This document shows, in pieces, positions 42,557 through 53,645 of a stretch of DNA of 64,000 bases; positions within the stretch are counted from its first letter, which is position 1; the number at the start of each line of letters is the position of its first letter. The notes beneath the pieces were generated by a model, which ran no database searches, was not told the DNA's origin, and was given only the letters and a program-made list of their open reading frames with translations. Made by a program: the position numbers and the translations under genes. This DNA is from Skeletonema tropicum (Eukaryota > Bacillariophyta > Thalassiosirophyceae > Thalassiosirales > Thalassiosiraceae): contig CM074134.1 of assembly GCA_037178625.1 (NCBI GenBank), positions 1,674,001 to 1,738,000 on the forward strand, given 5' to 3'.

Positions 42557-43528
42557 TTGATGAAATGAGCGTACCATAATATGTTGAGTCAAGTTGAGTG
42601 TGTCATTAGAAGTAGAAGAAATGGATCGTACAAAATGTTGATAAATATAAATGTATAAATGAAACAATAATACTATTAGTTGCAGTTTAGATCATAAGTA
42701 CATGCATAAGTTCATCAAACATGGTCTCATGCTCATGAGTCTCCAATTCATTATTTATCAAAAGCAAGTATCGTACTATGTATACATTTAAATCCAAATT
42801 ATATTATGTGTTCAAAAAGCCATCTGTTCTATGTTCCCTATCACTATGATATGATGTGTCGAAGTCCAAAAAGCCATCTGTTTTTTATGCTCCCAGTATC
42901 ACTATCACTTTGAATTTGTATCATTACGATTATGTCATTATGTATCACTTTATTTGCTCATACTTACTTCATGTTAACTTCAAGATTCCTAATACTTTAC
43001 TTCTTAGGAGTACCTACTTGTCTAAAGTAGGAGTACTTGTCTAAATAATATGTGTGAAGGTGAAAAAGCCATCTGTTCTGTTCTCTATCATATCATATCA
43101 TGATATCACTTGCTCAGGAGTATGTAGTTTATGTATGTATGACGTCAGATTCCTAATACTTTACTTTTACATGAATATCCTACAGGGGAATAAGTACAAT
43201 CAGGAAGAGAAGTAAAACAACCTGCATCCTTTCGGTATCTGCTTCCTCTGGTGTAAATGAGGGTTTTGGGGTTTAACCTTGTCATTCCCTAATAGATTTT
43301 AATCGCTATCGCTTATTTCTACCAGATGACGAACCTTCACTGGTACTCCCACTAATCTTCTTATGGTACAGTGACATCTTGATTACTGCAGCTTCCACGG
43401 TTACGATACAGCGTGGCTTTACTTATCTCTAGAGAGGTGGCTTTACAGCATCGAACGGATACTGCGAGAATGAGTGCGCTCCAAAGCATTTTTTCGACCT
43501 GTGGTTTCGATAACAGATAACAGGCAAC
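42557..43528. repeat. intergenic region with repeated AAAAAGCCATCTGTT blocks
   Basis: There is no gene. The block AAAAAGCCATCTGTT is present at about 42814, 42868 and 43063, each followed by pyrimidine-rich and TATCACT sequence. GATTCCTAATACTTTACTT occurs at about 42983 and 43149. The copies form a broken tandem array between the transporter and the heat shock factor gene. Confidence 0.65.
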
Positions 43529-44744
43529 ATGATGAATAGGCCTAACAGTAACAGCAACAGTAGCGATGGCGGTGAGGGTGAGGAATCCACGTCCATGGCC
43601 ACGGCCACGGCGTCGAGCAGTAGCAATAGCAACACCAATAGTAAAGGTAAAACAACAAGCATAGGCTTAGGCGATGGAACAGAGGTAGAGGCAGCCGACG
43701 CCGATGGAATTCAAAATCATCGTAATCGTGAGGGCGAGGAAGAAGAATCTAGTATAAACAGCGTTTCCAACAACGACGACGACGTCGTCATTCCGTATCA
43801 TCAACCACAATTAGCAACATTTCCTCTACAGCTAATGGACTTGATCGAGAAGGAATCGACCGATGATAATGCTGTTACAACATTCGACGGACAAAAGGTT
43901 GTAGAATGGATTTCTTCGGGAAAGAAATTTATCATTCGGAATACACACCTCATGGAGAGCAGTGTTCTCCCAAAATACTTCAATAACAGAAGCAAGTTCA
44001 TGAGCTTCGTTCGGAAACTTTATAAGTAGGTGAGAGTATCTACATTTTTCGTCTGTTCCGTGATAAGTATGCCAATATTCAAATGAACTCACCTTTTCTC
44101 CATCTTCTTCTATTCATATGTGCAGATGGGGATTCCGCCAGGTTGAAAAAGATGACTCAGGGATGATGATATTCTTTCACGAAAAGTTCACCCGAGGCGA
44201 CACGAACAAGTGCCTTGCCATGCGCTCTATCGTTAAGAAACCTGCAGCTGCCACTATAATGAGCTTATCCGACCCTTCCAACAGAAATCAACCTGGAAAA
44301 GCTCCTAATGCTGGAGATGTTATGGTCAGTCATCTTCTTTAAAGCAATCATCAGGCGACGTCGACGTATACCGGCAGCGATTCAATCAATGCTAATATGC
44401 TGAGTGGTATGAGCATGGGCTTGGGCTTGGGCTATGGAGAGTCTACCTTTAACATGCCATTACCAAGAGGAGGAGGAGGAGAGAGTCCAGGCCGCCTCCC
44501 AGCGACTTATGCTTATGGTCTCGGTATCGGTATGGGTATGCAAATGCAACCGCCACAATCCAACTATCTCAGCAGTAGATTGGATTTGATGCATCAAAGG
44601 CCGGTGGACAACATGAACTTGAACATGAATTTTATCACTGCCCCATATAGCAATGCGGCTAGTGCACACGAAGCCGAAGATGAAGACGAAGGATATTCTG
44701 CAGAAGCAATGCTGCTTCTAGCCAAACGAGACAAAAATGATTGA
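43529..44744 (+). CDS. heat shock factor-type transcription factor
   Basis: Exon 1 is 43529-44025 and the next exon begins at 44126. The intron is 100 nt with donor GTAGGT, which makes LYK followed by WGFRQV. The DNA-binding domain reads FPLQLMDLIE, then VEWISSGKKFIIRNTHLM, LPKYFNNRSKFMSFVRKLYK and WGFRQVEKDDSGMMIFFHEKF. All are HSF signatures. Before it lie about 130 low-complexity residues. In the same frame a TAA occurs at 44340-44342, inside a 30-nt segment (44334-44363) that begins GT and ends AG. Skipping it joins the frame to 44744 and gives a glycine/methionine-rich tail ending AEAMLLLAKRD. Without that splice the protein ends at 44342. Confidence 0.85.
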
Positions 44745-45176
44745 CGTTCACGTATCATCTAGTATACTCTTATCATCGCCTTCTTTTCTTATTGTAAAGT
44801 TAGATTCAAATATTGTCACTTGCTTGTGCTTAGTAGACTCCTGCAGCGCCGCAGCTGCAGATACAAGAAGCTTGCGGTTAAGGTATCCTTGAGCTCGAGG
44901 CTTGTTATATATTGTTAGCATTAGCATCATCATTAGATGATGGTAAGCAGCTATCACTATCACCTTTTCAATGGGCCGTGCTCAGCCAATGCGTTCTAAT
45001 AACATCTTGATGGCGAAGCATCTCTGAATCACATAACTTGGACATTGTTGCTCTTCGTCTTGAGCTAGCAAGGCGAGCAGGCTCGTAGCTTGATTGTGTG
45101 CGTTCGGTCGGTCAGGTTCGGTCCCGCCAACAAGGGAGGGAAATGGGAAATACATGCATTACATAAGTTGCCTATC
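44745..45176. other. spacer between heat shock factor and lipase genes
   Basis: Leader and 3' flank sequence. A palindrome CTGCAGCGCCGCAGCTGCAG-like block occurs near 44841. No gene is supported. The frame upstream of ATG 45177 is open to about 45090 but lacks conservation signs. Confidence 0.4.
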
Positions 45177-47678
45177 ATGCCAGCGCTTTACCTGTTCAAC
45201 AGGCGTACACTGCTTGCAGGAGACGACCTGCAATTGCCGTCCGTTGTATGGGGCGCTGGGTTCGCTGCAGAGCTGTTTATTTTCCTCCCATATCTGCTGT
45301 TCTACACAGTCGAACTGACTCTAACTACAACATTAGCTTCACCCGACAAAAACGATGACTATTTCGCAGAGATGGAAACACAATTACAACAAATGCAAAC
45401 TGAGGAATGCGACAATGCTACATCAGGATATACTGACAAAACATTTTGCTATCTCATTCTAGCTTATCAGGTTAGCACGGCAATATTTTGTGTCACCTCG
45501 TTGCTTTTTGAACAACGAATAATGAAATTATCATCTTTGGGAACGCCAACGCGTGGTTTAGAATTGCGTGCTTCTCTGGGAAAATTGATTGAGAGAAAAA
45601 TGACTCTATTGACAGGGGTCAACTTCATTTTATTAATGTTTGGGCTGGTGTCTACATTGCATTTTATAAGTCAGTTCTTGAATTGCTTCCCAAAATTCTT
45701 CTGGGCGGTAGTTTTCATCTTGTTTCTGGTTCAAGGATTGCAATGCTTATTCAACATAACAACCTTGTTGGCCTTATGGAGAGCTGTTCCATCAGCATCG
45801 ATTTTCATGGACTCGGAAGCAAGCTTCTATCAGCGCCATGCAGAGCATCATCAACACGATGACATAGAGATGGCCGAAGAACTATGGCAAAACAGATGCG
45901 ATGGATGTTGCAGAATAATGGCTGTATCAACATGCTTTATGTTTGGTGGGAAGAGTATTGTGTCACAATCTGCAGATGGTGGAGTGGAGAAGTTTTACGG
46001 AGATATCTCAAGAGCACTTGCTGATTACTTTCATGGTAGCGGCAGTGAAAGTCTTGATGTTGTCCCTTCTGATGTTGCTCTTGGATTTGTTATATTGCGT
46101 CATATTCAAGCACAGCGCAAATTATTGGCAAGGAGGGAGGCATTGCAACAACCAAATACTAGCTCATTACGATCGAGTCCAGGGACTTCGCTTCTCTTTC
46201 GAAGGGTATTGGAAACAAATAATGATTCTGTCGGTGCTCATCGTGAATTTGATGCGCCAATAATATCTGATGCTGATGAAGCATATCAAACCTTCCCTCG
46301 TTCCTTATTGACACAGTCAAATCCTGATGATTATGCTACTTTAGAAGAAGGGGCGCGATTTGCAAGGCACCAACTTGCAGCTTATACGTGGATTCTCTAC
46401 TTCTATGAATATCCATTGACAGGAGGTCTGCGACTTTTTGGCCGGTGTCTGAAGGCAAAATTAGCCTGCAGTAAGGCTGAAAATTCAGCCATGATGAAGA
46501 GAGGAGATAGCTATGAAAGATGTGCAATGAGCTCTGATGTAGAAATAGGCGAAAGTGCAACTAGAGATGTTGAAGAAATGAATAGAGAACACATCGTTGG
46601 TGACAATTTCCTTCATATTCACGAGGCGACTATGTTGGCACATGCTGGATTGAACAAAAGTGACATTGCATATGCATCCTTTGAGTCGGGCTTTTATGAA
46701 ACGCCTTATTTTATTGTGGTTGATCGAGAGTGGAAATCAATTGTAGTGTCAATCAGAGGTTCTTTGACACTGGAAGACTGTGTAGTGGATGTTTTACTCG
46801 ACCCTAGCCCTCTTGATGCACTTGGGGAGAAGTATGGTTTTGATGGAAGTGACCAATATTGCCATGGTGGCGTTTTAGAATGTACCAATTGGCTTCACAC
46901 TGATTTGATGAAGCACAAGATACTGGAAAAGTTGCTTCTTGATGCAAATGCTGAGTACTCAGGTTACACCTTGCGAATTGTTGGTCATAGTCTCGGTGCT
47001 GGTATCGGTGTAATACTCTCCTTGATGCTAAGGAATACATTCCCGGGTCTTCTCTGCACCTGCTACAGTCCTCCCGGTGGATTCATCACGTGGAGACTTG
47101 CCAAAGAGTGCTCTTCGTTCGTCAACTCGTTTGTGTTGGACTCAGATTTAGTACCACGTCTTTCGATCAACAATATGGAGCGTCTACGCGACGAAGTCCT
47201 CCATTTGCTTGCTCGCGTGAAACTATCCAAATATGATATCGCAAAGAGAATATTTCGCTTGAGTGGGGATGTGGAGCTTGGTGATTTGGATTTCCTCCTC
47301 CAAGAAAATGAAGACATGCTCTATCCACAAGATGACATTCCCGACTCGGATTTTTTGCGTCAACTACAGCGCTTCGAACGAATCCAACAAGAACGTCGAT
47401 CGAGACGAGGTTTTGCCCGATCCATCGCCCTTTACCCCCCAGGACGGATTGTGCACTTGGTCAAGACTGGTCAGAGTAAAAATTGTCTACATGGAGTGAC
47501 AGGATGTATCACGTGCGGATTGTCCAATGCAGGTTTTGAATACACAGCGATACGTAAAGAAAATGATGACTTTAATGAGATCGAAATCAGTCCGACGTTG
47601 TGGACGGATCATTTTCCGAATCGAGTTTGTATGGAGATTGAAAAGGTTGCCCAGAGTTTTGGGATAGACACATCATAG
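45177..47678 (+). CDS. sn-1-specific diacylglycerol lipase-like enzyme
   Basis: The start at ATG 45177 (MPALYLFNRRTLLAGDDLQLP) is chosen because animal diacylglycerol lipases begin in the same way. The product is 833 residues. Four hydrophobic helices lie in the first 220 residues. The lipase class 3 domain follows, with the nucleophile serine in GHSLGAG (codon 46989-46991, residue 605) and the acid residue likely in DSDLVPRLS. RGSLTLEDCVVD forms the oxyanion region. The enzyme is expected to hydrolyse membrane diacylglycerol at sn-1. The gene converges with the next one, 58 bases away. Confidence 0.85.
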   Translation: MPALYLFNRRTLLAGDDLQLPSVVWGAGFAAELFIFLPYLLFYTVELTLTTTLASPDKNDDYFAEMETQLQQMQTEECDNATSGYTDKTFCYLILAYQVSTAIFCVTSLLFEQRIMKLSSLGTPTRGLELRASLGKLIERKMTLLTGVNFILLMFGLVSTLHFISQFLNCFPKFFWAVVFILFLVQGLQCLFNITTLLALWRAVPSASIFMDSEASFYQRHAEHHQHDDIEMAEELWQNRCDGCCRIMAVSTCFMFGGKSIVSQSADGGVEKFYGDISRALADYFHGSGSESLDVVPSDVALGFVILRHIQAQRKLLARREALQQPNTSSLRSSPGTSLLFRRVLETNNDSVGAHREFDAPIISDADEAYQTFPRSLLTQSNPDDYATLEEGARFARHQLAAYTWILYFYEYPLTGGLRLFGRCLKAKLACSKAENSAMMKRGDSYERCAMSSDVEIGESATRDVEEMNREHIVGDNFLHIHEATMLAHAGLNKSDIAYASFESGFYETPYFIVVDREWKSIVVSIRGSLTLEDCVVDVLLDPSPLDALGEKYGFDGSDQYCHGGVLECTNWLHTDLMKHKILEKLLLDANAEYSGYTLRIVGHSLGAGIGVILSLMLRNTFPGLLCTCYSPPGGFITWRLAKECSSFVNSFVLDSDLVPRLSINNMERLRDEVLHLLARVKLSKYDIAKRIFRLSGDVELGDLDFLLQENEDMLYPQDDIPDSDFLRQLQRFERIQQERRSRRGFARSIALYPPGRIVHLVKTGQSKNCLHGVTGCITCGLSNAGFEYTAIRKENDDFNEIEISPTLWTDHFPNRVCMEIEKVAQSFGIDTS

Positions 47679-47736
47679 GTAGTTGGGTGGATTTATTCCC
47701 TTTGGTAGATAGTTGTAGAAAACCCTGGCAATCAGA

Positions 47737-48492
47737 TCACTTACAACATTCAGTCCACTCCTTTCTATTTGAATCTTTCGACCTCTCATACATTTCAGCA
47801 AGTGTAAACACACATTTCCCCTCACCCGACATGCTTATGTAATCATCTAGATTGCTACCCGATGATTCATTTCGTTCTGGACCATCATACCCATCCCTCT
47901 TGAGACCATTCATAATAGCAGGATAGTTGGGCGGGGGAGAATTCCATTTCCCATTCTTGTACATGTGCATCCTATCACAATAAAAATCTCTTATAAACTC
48001 TTCTGCCCTGACCACATGAAATAATGGAAGATATTGCGTGTTAAAATTTGGATCTGCCGCGTGTGGAAATGATTCATCGAGGTACTGAACGAGTGGTGTT
48101 GGATATGGCGTGATCCAAGTATCTATATCTATTACCTCGGACATTATTATAGATGTTTCTTTATTATTCACCGTGCTGCTGCAGCTTCTCATGACGATGA
48201 CATGATAATCCCAACAAACATATTCGGTCGGGTCATCTTTTGGTATTGCTCTTTGCTTGAACATTGGACATGCTTTAGGATTGTTGGATAGGAAGACTAC
48301 ATAATACTTCCAATCTCGGTTGTCACTACTGCTGTTGTTTTCGTTAGTGTGAAGGTGACGATATGCCACCCTCCACGCATTTTCTTCGCAATAGCATGCC
48401 ACCCGGAGATCATGATCGGATGGTGATTGAAGAGCTGTGCTCTCTGCCGAGGCCGAGGATGATGGGCTCCCAGTAGAATGTTGTTTATTCAT
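47737..48492 (-). CDS. protein N-terminal glutamine amidohydrolase
   Basis: A 251-residue protein matching NTAQ1, which converts N-terminal glutamine to glutamate in the arginine branch of the N-degron pathway. The catalytic triad is visible: cysteine in ACYCEENAW, histidine in VCWDYHVIV and aspartate in DIDTW. The C-terminal segment CDRMHMYKNGKWNSPPPNYP is also typical. The first 25 residues are serine-rich. The family is usually about 200 residues, so the N- and C-terminal extensions are short additions. No intron. Confidence 0.85.
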   Translation of the reverse strand: MNKQHSTGSPSSSASAESTALQSPSDHDLRVACYCEENAWRVAYRHLHTNENNSSSDNRDWKYYVVFLSNNPKACPMFKQRAIPKDDPTEYVCWDYHVIVMRSCSSTVNNKETSIIMSEVIDIDTWITPYPTPLVQYLDESFPHAADPNFNTQYLPLFHVVRAEEFIRDFYCDRMHMYKNGKWNSPPPNYPAIMNGLKRDGYDGPERNESSGSNLDDYISMSGEGKCVFTLAEMYERSKDSNRKEWTECCK

Positions 48493-49123
48493 TTCGACTC
48501 CTCAGTTATTATCTTTTATTCTTCCGTATAAGCCTTGAAATTGTAACACCAAGCTATGATGAGACACAAACATCAAGCCATAACGCACATCAAGTCATTT
48601 GATACCACCTACTTATCGATCTGTCATTAGATAGAGGCGACAAAAGACACAACACATCTTCACAAGCTTCAAGGCTAAGTATTGTACGCTACTTTACCTC
48701 TATGCAACGCAACGTGAGACACAAGACCAGAAGCGTGATGTTTTGAAAGGCCACTGTGATCGGTATGTATCACAAATCACAATGCCCAATCTGGCTACAT
48801 TAGCAAAGATTCGGCAGCAAACGAGAAGAATGGGACACGCATCAAATGGGACACGTCCTTCATCAAGAGCAAAAATTCTTCTGAGGTCGAATGAACAAAC
48901 TGCCTGCAGTTCATTTTCATTGTTCCTCCATGCCATTGTAGGTAATGGTACGCCGGGGGCTTGGGGTATTGCAACGATCCAATTATATATATTCTGTATT
49001 ATTTCAATGTGCCGCAATACTACAGGCGCCAGTGACAGTGTGATCAAACGTCGGCGGCGAGGGCAGTGTACAGCGACATCAATAATAATATCTTCGACTA
49101 CTGTGTCTCATAAGAATAACAAC
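48493..49123. other. divergent promoter region between NTAQ1 and RSH genes
   Basis: A 630-bp head-to-head interval. The RSH frame is open upstream to 48743, but the signal peptide begins only at 49124/49127, so this part is taken as leader. No RNA gene seen. Confidence 0.45.
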
Positions 49124-49126
49124 ATG

Positions 49127-52099
49127 ATGGCGCATTATCAGCGACCATTATCGCCGTTTGCACTACTATTTCTATGCTGCGCGGCAATTCTGTTCCATGC
49201 AACACCTGCGCTTGCATTTTCGGGATCTCGTGTTATCCGCAGTCGACTGGCGTCTGTATCATCCTCATCGAAATTATTTGACATTAGTTATTCTGCCAAC
49301 AACAGTGGCGGTAGTAGTGGTGAGACAACATCATCTTCATCATCATCCTCAGTCCCCCTCCCCAAAGGATTCACATTCGACGAAGATTACGAAGAAGAAA
49401 CTGATGCCGAAATTGACGGGACACTCATCGCAGACTGTCAAAATACTAACAATGTCGATCAATCCGGTGGAGGATGTTTTGCACCCGAAGTCAACAAATG
49501 GACCACACTCATGACCGACGGGACCAACGCCGCACTCCACCGTCCTGGCAAGGAAATGACACTCGAGGAAGGCATTGAAATACTCTACAATGACTTGAAA
49601 GATTTATCCACCCATGACTATGAGAATATTGAACGATATTGGGATAAATTACTCCCCACCGTGTCGTATTTGGGTACCTCCAACGCGGCCAAGGTCAAAC
49701 AGGCATTACGTGTGGCCTATCGTGCTCATCGGAGTCAAATGCGAAAATCGGGGGAACCCTTCATCATCCATCCGGTGGAGGTAGCGTTGTTATTGTCGGG
49801 GATGCAAATGGATGCCGAGACGGTCATGGCAGGATTGTTACATGATACGGTCGAGGATACCGATTTGACATTTGAACAGGTCGAGGGGATGTTTGGATTG
49901 GAAGTACGGAATATTGTCGAGGGGGAAACGAAGGTTTCGAAATTACCCAAGTTGGCATTTGCCGATTATGCCGATGAACAGGCGGAGAATTTGCGACAAA
50001 TGTTTATTGCCATGACGGATGATTATCGTATTATTATTGTCAAGTTGGCAGATCGGTTGCATAACATGCGAACGTTGCGGTTTATGAAGCCCGAAAAACA
50101 AAAGAAGATTAGTCGTGAGACATTGGATATTTTTGCCCCACTGGCTCATCGGATGGGGATATGGCAAGTCAAGTCGGAGTTGGAGGATATTTCGTTCATG
50201 TATTTGTATCCGGAGGAGTATAAGAAGGTGAATAGCATTTTGAATGAACGGAGGAGTAAGATTGAAGACACGTTGGAACATTCGGTAAAGGTGTTGAAGG
50301 AGACGTTGAGAAACGATCGCACTTTACTTGGACAAGATGTCGACTTTGAGGTAGTGGGGAGGACAAAAGAAATATATTCTCTGTGGCACAAAATGGAAAT
50401 GAAGCATGATCGTAATTTGGATCATATTGCGGACTTGGTCGCGTTGAGAGTGATTCTAACTCCTGGGGATAGCTTTGTGCAAGAACAACAGGCAGCCGAT
50501 AGTGGTGTTTGGCTCTGCTATCATGTACTAGGACTAGTCCAGCATTTGCCTAATTTTACACCCATGCCTACAAGAGTGAAAGACTACATTTCATTTCCGA
50601 AGCCAAATGGGTATCAATCTCTGCACACAGCTCTAATGTACAAAGGGCAGTCTGTGGAAGTACAAATTCGAACAGCTCATATGCACACGGTTGCTGAATA
50701 CGGTATGGCTTCCCACTGGGCGTATCACGATGAAAAGAAGCGCAGTTCGTCCATGGATTTATATAATACACCCTGGCTAAGTAGTATCAAGGAATGGCAA
50801 CAAGAAGCGGTGGGGTCACGTGACTTTGTCGACTGCGTGCGTCGAGAGCTGTTGGGAAAACGTGTCTTTGTGTTCCTTCGGAATGGCAAGATTTTGAATT
50901 TGGCAAGGGGAACTACGGCTGTGGATGCTGCGTTCCAGATTCACTCGGAAGTTGGGCTGAATGTAAGTGCATTTCTTTACATTTTTTTGTTGTTCTTTCA
51001 GTCATTAGATTGTTGCGGTGTCTAATAACTCTTCTTTCCTCCGTAGATGCATGGGGTTGAGATCAATGGTAAGCCAGTACCATTTGACTATGAGCTGCAC
51101 AATGGCGATGTCGTATCCATACTAACAGGGGAGGGTAAACCCTCAACGAAGTGGATGCGCTACGCAAAGAGTCGATCTACGAGGAGCAAACTGAGGGCGT
51201 ACTTTCGTTCGCAGCAGAATGAAAACGTTCTCAGATCAGGAGAGATGTTATTCTTTGACTATCTCAGCAACCATCGCAACGAAATATTAGAGAATTCCTA
51301 CATCGAATACCCATTTGAAGTACCAACAACTGTTGATGAGCTGCAAACTTTCTTACCTGGTAGCTCTCGCTACGACGACGTGGTGGACCTTCTCAATGAT
51401 ATTGGACATAGTCAAAGTGGTGACTTTCTTCGTCAGAAGGTTAGCAAGATTTTCATGGTGCCTGCATCAGCGCTCCAGGAATGTGATGAGAGTCGATTTG
51501 CCAACATTACACGGACTGTGTATGCTTCACAGCTTGACAGTATATCATTCAATGGTGCCAATGGACATGATTCAGAGACTGATATTGCAGATGTGCTCAA
51601 TGGCGGTCAAGCAGAATTTGCAGATTCTGAGAGTGTGTGTTATCACTGCCTCCCAGTTCGTGGCGATGAGATCCTTGGGACAAGACACCGCGATGGTTCA
51701 ATACTTGTTCATAGGAAGGAGTGCTCATGGGCCCAAGAGGCATTGAGTAGTACACGCTTTCCAAGTAGTGATGACAGTTTAGGCGAGCCAGTGCAGCTCG
51801 CCTGGCCAGAGGACAACACGTGGGAAGATGCCTCAGAATCATTCTTAACTGAGGTAATCATCATGGCCGTAGACCGAAAGCTCCTTCTGGCAGATTGCAG
51901 TGTCATTGCATCTCAAAACTCGGAAATCTTGAAAACGGGCAGCAGCTCCAGTAATGAACACTGTATCCTGGAGTTTCTTGTGAGAGTAAAAGATTTGGAT
52001 GAGCTCCAAAATTTGATGGACAAATTGAGAGAAGTCAACTCTGTCATGACTGTTGAAAGAAGATTTGGAAGCGAATTATTGGATGAATCAGATTTATAA
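49127..52099 (+). CDS. plastid RelA/SpoT homologue (guanosine tetraphosphate synthetase/hydrolase)
   Basis: Two exons, 49127-50962 and 51047-52099, with an 84-nt intron (GTAAGT...CGTAG), phase 0, giving 962 residues. The leader is a signal peptide ending HATPALAF, the complex-plastid motif. The HD hydrolase domain has GEPFIIHPVEVALLL and LLHDTVEDT (His-Asp at residues 239-240). The synthetase domain has GRTKEIYSLWHKM and FPKPNGYQSLHTALM. It also carries EVQIRTAHMHTVAEYGMASH. A TGS domain spans the splice site and an ACT-like region ends the protein. With both catalytic motif sets intact it is probably bifunctional. It acts in alarmone control of plastid expression. The extra ATG three bases upstream is equivalent. 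Confidence 0.93.
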
Positions 52100-52184
52100 G
52101 CCCACTCCGTATATGGAATATAGACATGTACAATATTAGATAAACGATTTACAAAATAATCCACAGCACTGTGTCATGTTTCAC

Positions 52185-53261
52185 TCATAGCTCCTCACGT
52201 GAGTCTACTACATCTGGTCTCGAAATCACATGGACCCTCTGATCTCTGCTCACGACAAAGTCACCCAATACTTCGTTCGTACCTTCTACAATAGCCCGAA
52301 ATTTATGACCTTCAAATGAGTCCAACGTTTGCGGCTCGAACGGAGGGAAGGGATCCACCATCGTATCTAAATTTTCTGTCCCATTCGCAAGCTCTTCGAC
52401 AAACGCCAACACAATCTTATCATCCTCAATCTCGTGATAAAACTCCACAATAAATTCACCTTGACCTTCATCAAGGTCATCAATAATGGGATTGTCCATG
52501 TCATAAAACAAAACAAAGGAATAACGTTCTCCGTTTTCCAGTGGAGCAACACCGTGCCAAACTGTAAAATTGTGAATAAGAACGTCACCTGCATGCATAT
52601 CTGGAAAGACTATTTCTGACGTGTTCTCTCGTTTCACCGTATTCGCCCAATCGTAAGTTGTCATTTGTTCCTTCAAGTCTGGACGGTCATCCATAGATTC
52701 GGACAAGTCTTGCATTGGTGGCTTGACGTAGAAGAGCCCTCCACCTTCGAAATCGTCGTTCAGTGCAATGTTGAGTGTGAACACGTTTGTATCTACGTGA
52801 GGGATCAAAGAATTCCTATCGCTGGTAGGTGAATACTTTCGAAAAAAGATCCAATCCAACACCGGTTCTCGGTCAGGTTCATCAGGATATAACAAAAGGT
52901 GCTCTTCCTCCCTGCGAGTCTTCTTGACTAACTCCGCAAATACCTCTGTATACGGCTCCAGTGCCTCCCATATAGCCTTGTCATCAATGCGATTTTGTCC
53001 GCCCTCGACATAACCCAATACCTCAATGGATTGTGATGGCATTGGATTTATTTGGTAGTCGTCAATACTCTCTTCGATGACGTTGAATCCAGATTGTTCT
53101 CCGAGGCGAATTAATTCTTGACATACGGATGGTGGGAGTACTCCTGCATATCTGGTGACGCGTGGTTCCATAAACTCTGCAGCAGCAGCGGTAGCAAGTA
53201 GCGTTGGTGCTGCTACTGCAGCTAGTGTGAAAATGATTCGATTGGCGTAGATGGATCTCAT
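52185..53261 (-). CDS. 2-oxoglutarate/Fe(II) dioxygenase, prolyl 4-hydroxylase-like
   Basis: The start is placed at ATG 53261 (MRSIYANRIIFTLAAVAAP), which gives a signal peptide; the frame is open 20 codons further up. The product is about 358 residues and secretory. The iron ligands are visible in PHVDTNVFTLNI (His and Asp) and in HNFTVWHGVAP (distal His). The 2-oxoglutarate-binding arginine is probably in GERYSFVLFYD. The pattern is that of prolyl 4-hydroxylase alpha-subunit-like enzymes, which hydroxylate proline in secreted proteins. The exact substrate is unknown. It lies tail-to-tail with the RSH gene, 85 bases apart. Confidence 0.78.
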   Translation of the reverse strand: MRSIYANRIIFTLAAVAAPTLLATAAAAEFMEPRVTRYAGVLPPSVCQELIRLGEQSGFNVIEESIDDYQINPMPSQSIEVLGYVEGGQNRIDDKAIWEALEPYTEVFAELVKKTRREEEHLLLYPDEPDREPVLDWIFFRKYSPTSDRNSLIPHVDTNVFTLNIALNDDFEGGGLFYVKPPMQDLSESMDDRPDLKEQMTTYDWANTVKRENTSEIVFPDMHAGDVLIHNFTVWHGVAPLENGERYSFVLFYDMDNPIIDDLDEGQGEFIVEFYHEIEDDKIVLAFVEELANGTENLDTMVDPFPPFEPQTLDSFEGHKFRAIVEGTNEVLGDFVVSRDQRVHVISRPDVVDSREEL

Positions 53262-53645
53262 AATGGCAGTCTCATGGCTTGCTGCGTTCACTTTATGCTT
53301 TGCAGTCTCTTGCAGTCTCATGGGTTCGTTCCGTTCGGGTTGGTAAGTATCGTATATCGTACCTACCTATATATGTATGTGTTGTGTTTTTGGAAGATTT
53401 CTTACAGCCAATGATCCACGTAGGAGTTACTAATGAAAAGTGAAGCGAAGGGCAAAAGGTGCCATTTTATCAAAACTAAATACTTCGATGCCACACTTCC
53501 CATAATATTGAGTTGAAGCGCCAGAAGCACCAACATCTACCTCATTCAATCCAGACACGCGAATACTCCATCTGAATCATCTACAAGAACAAGATAAGCT
53601 ACAAGAACAAGATAAAAACATAAGGAGCAATAAAAAAATCACAAT
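53262..53645. other. divergent promoter region
   Basis: A 384-bp interval between the dioxygenase and the glycerol-3-phosphate dehydrogenase genes, A/T-rich near 53600. No gene or repeat recognised. Confidence 0.4.

Noticed and set aside
43529..44029. HSF gene ending at the TAG after LYK (44029)
   Set aside because: The frame ends in the middle of the DNA-binding domain. Using the donor at 44026 and acceptor at 44125 restores LYK-WGFRQV, so the TAG is intronic.
48743..49123. RSH start at 48743
   Set aside because: The added 128 residues have no signal peptide at their start. The signal peptide and plastid motif begin at 49124-49127, which fixes the start.
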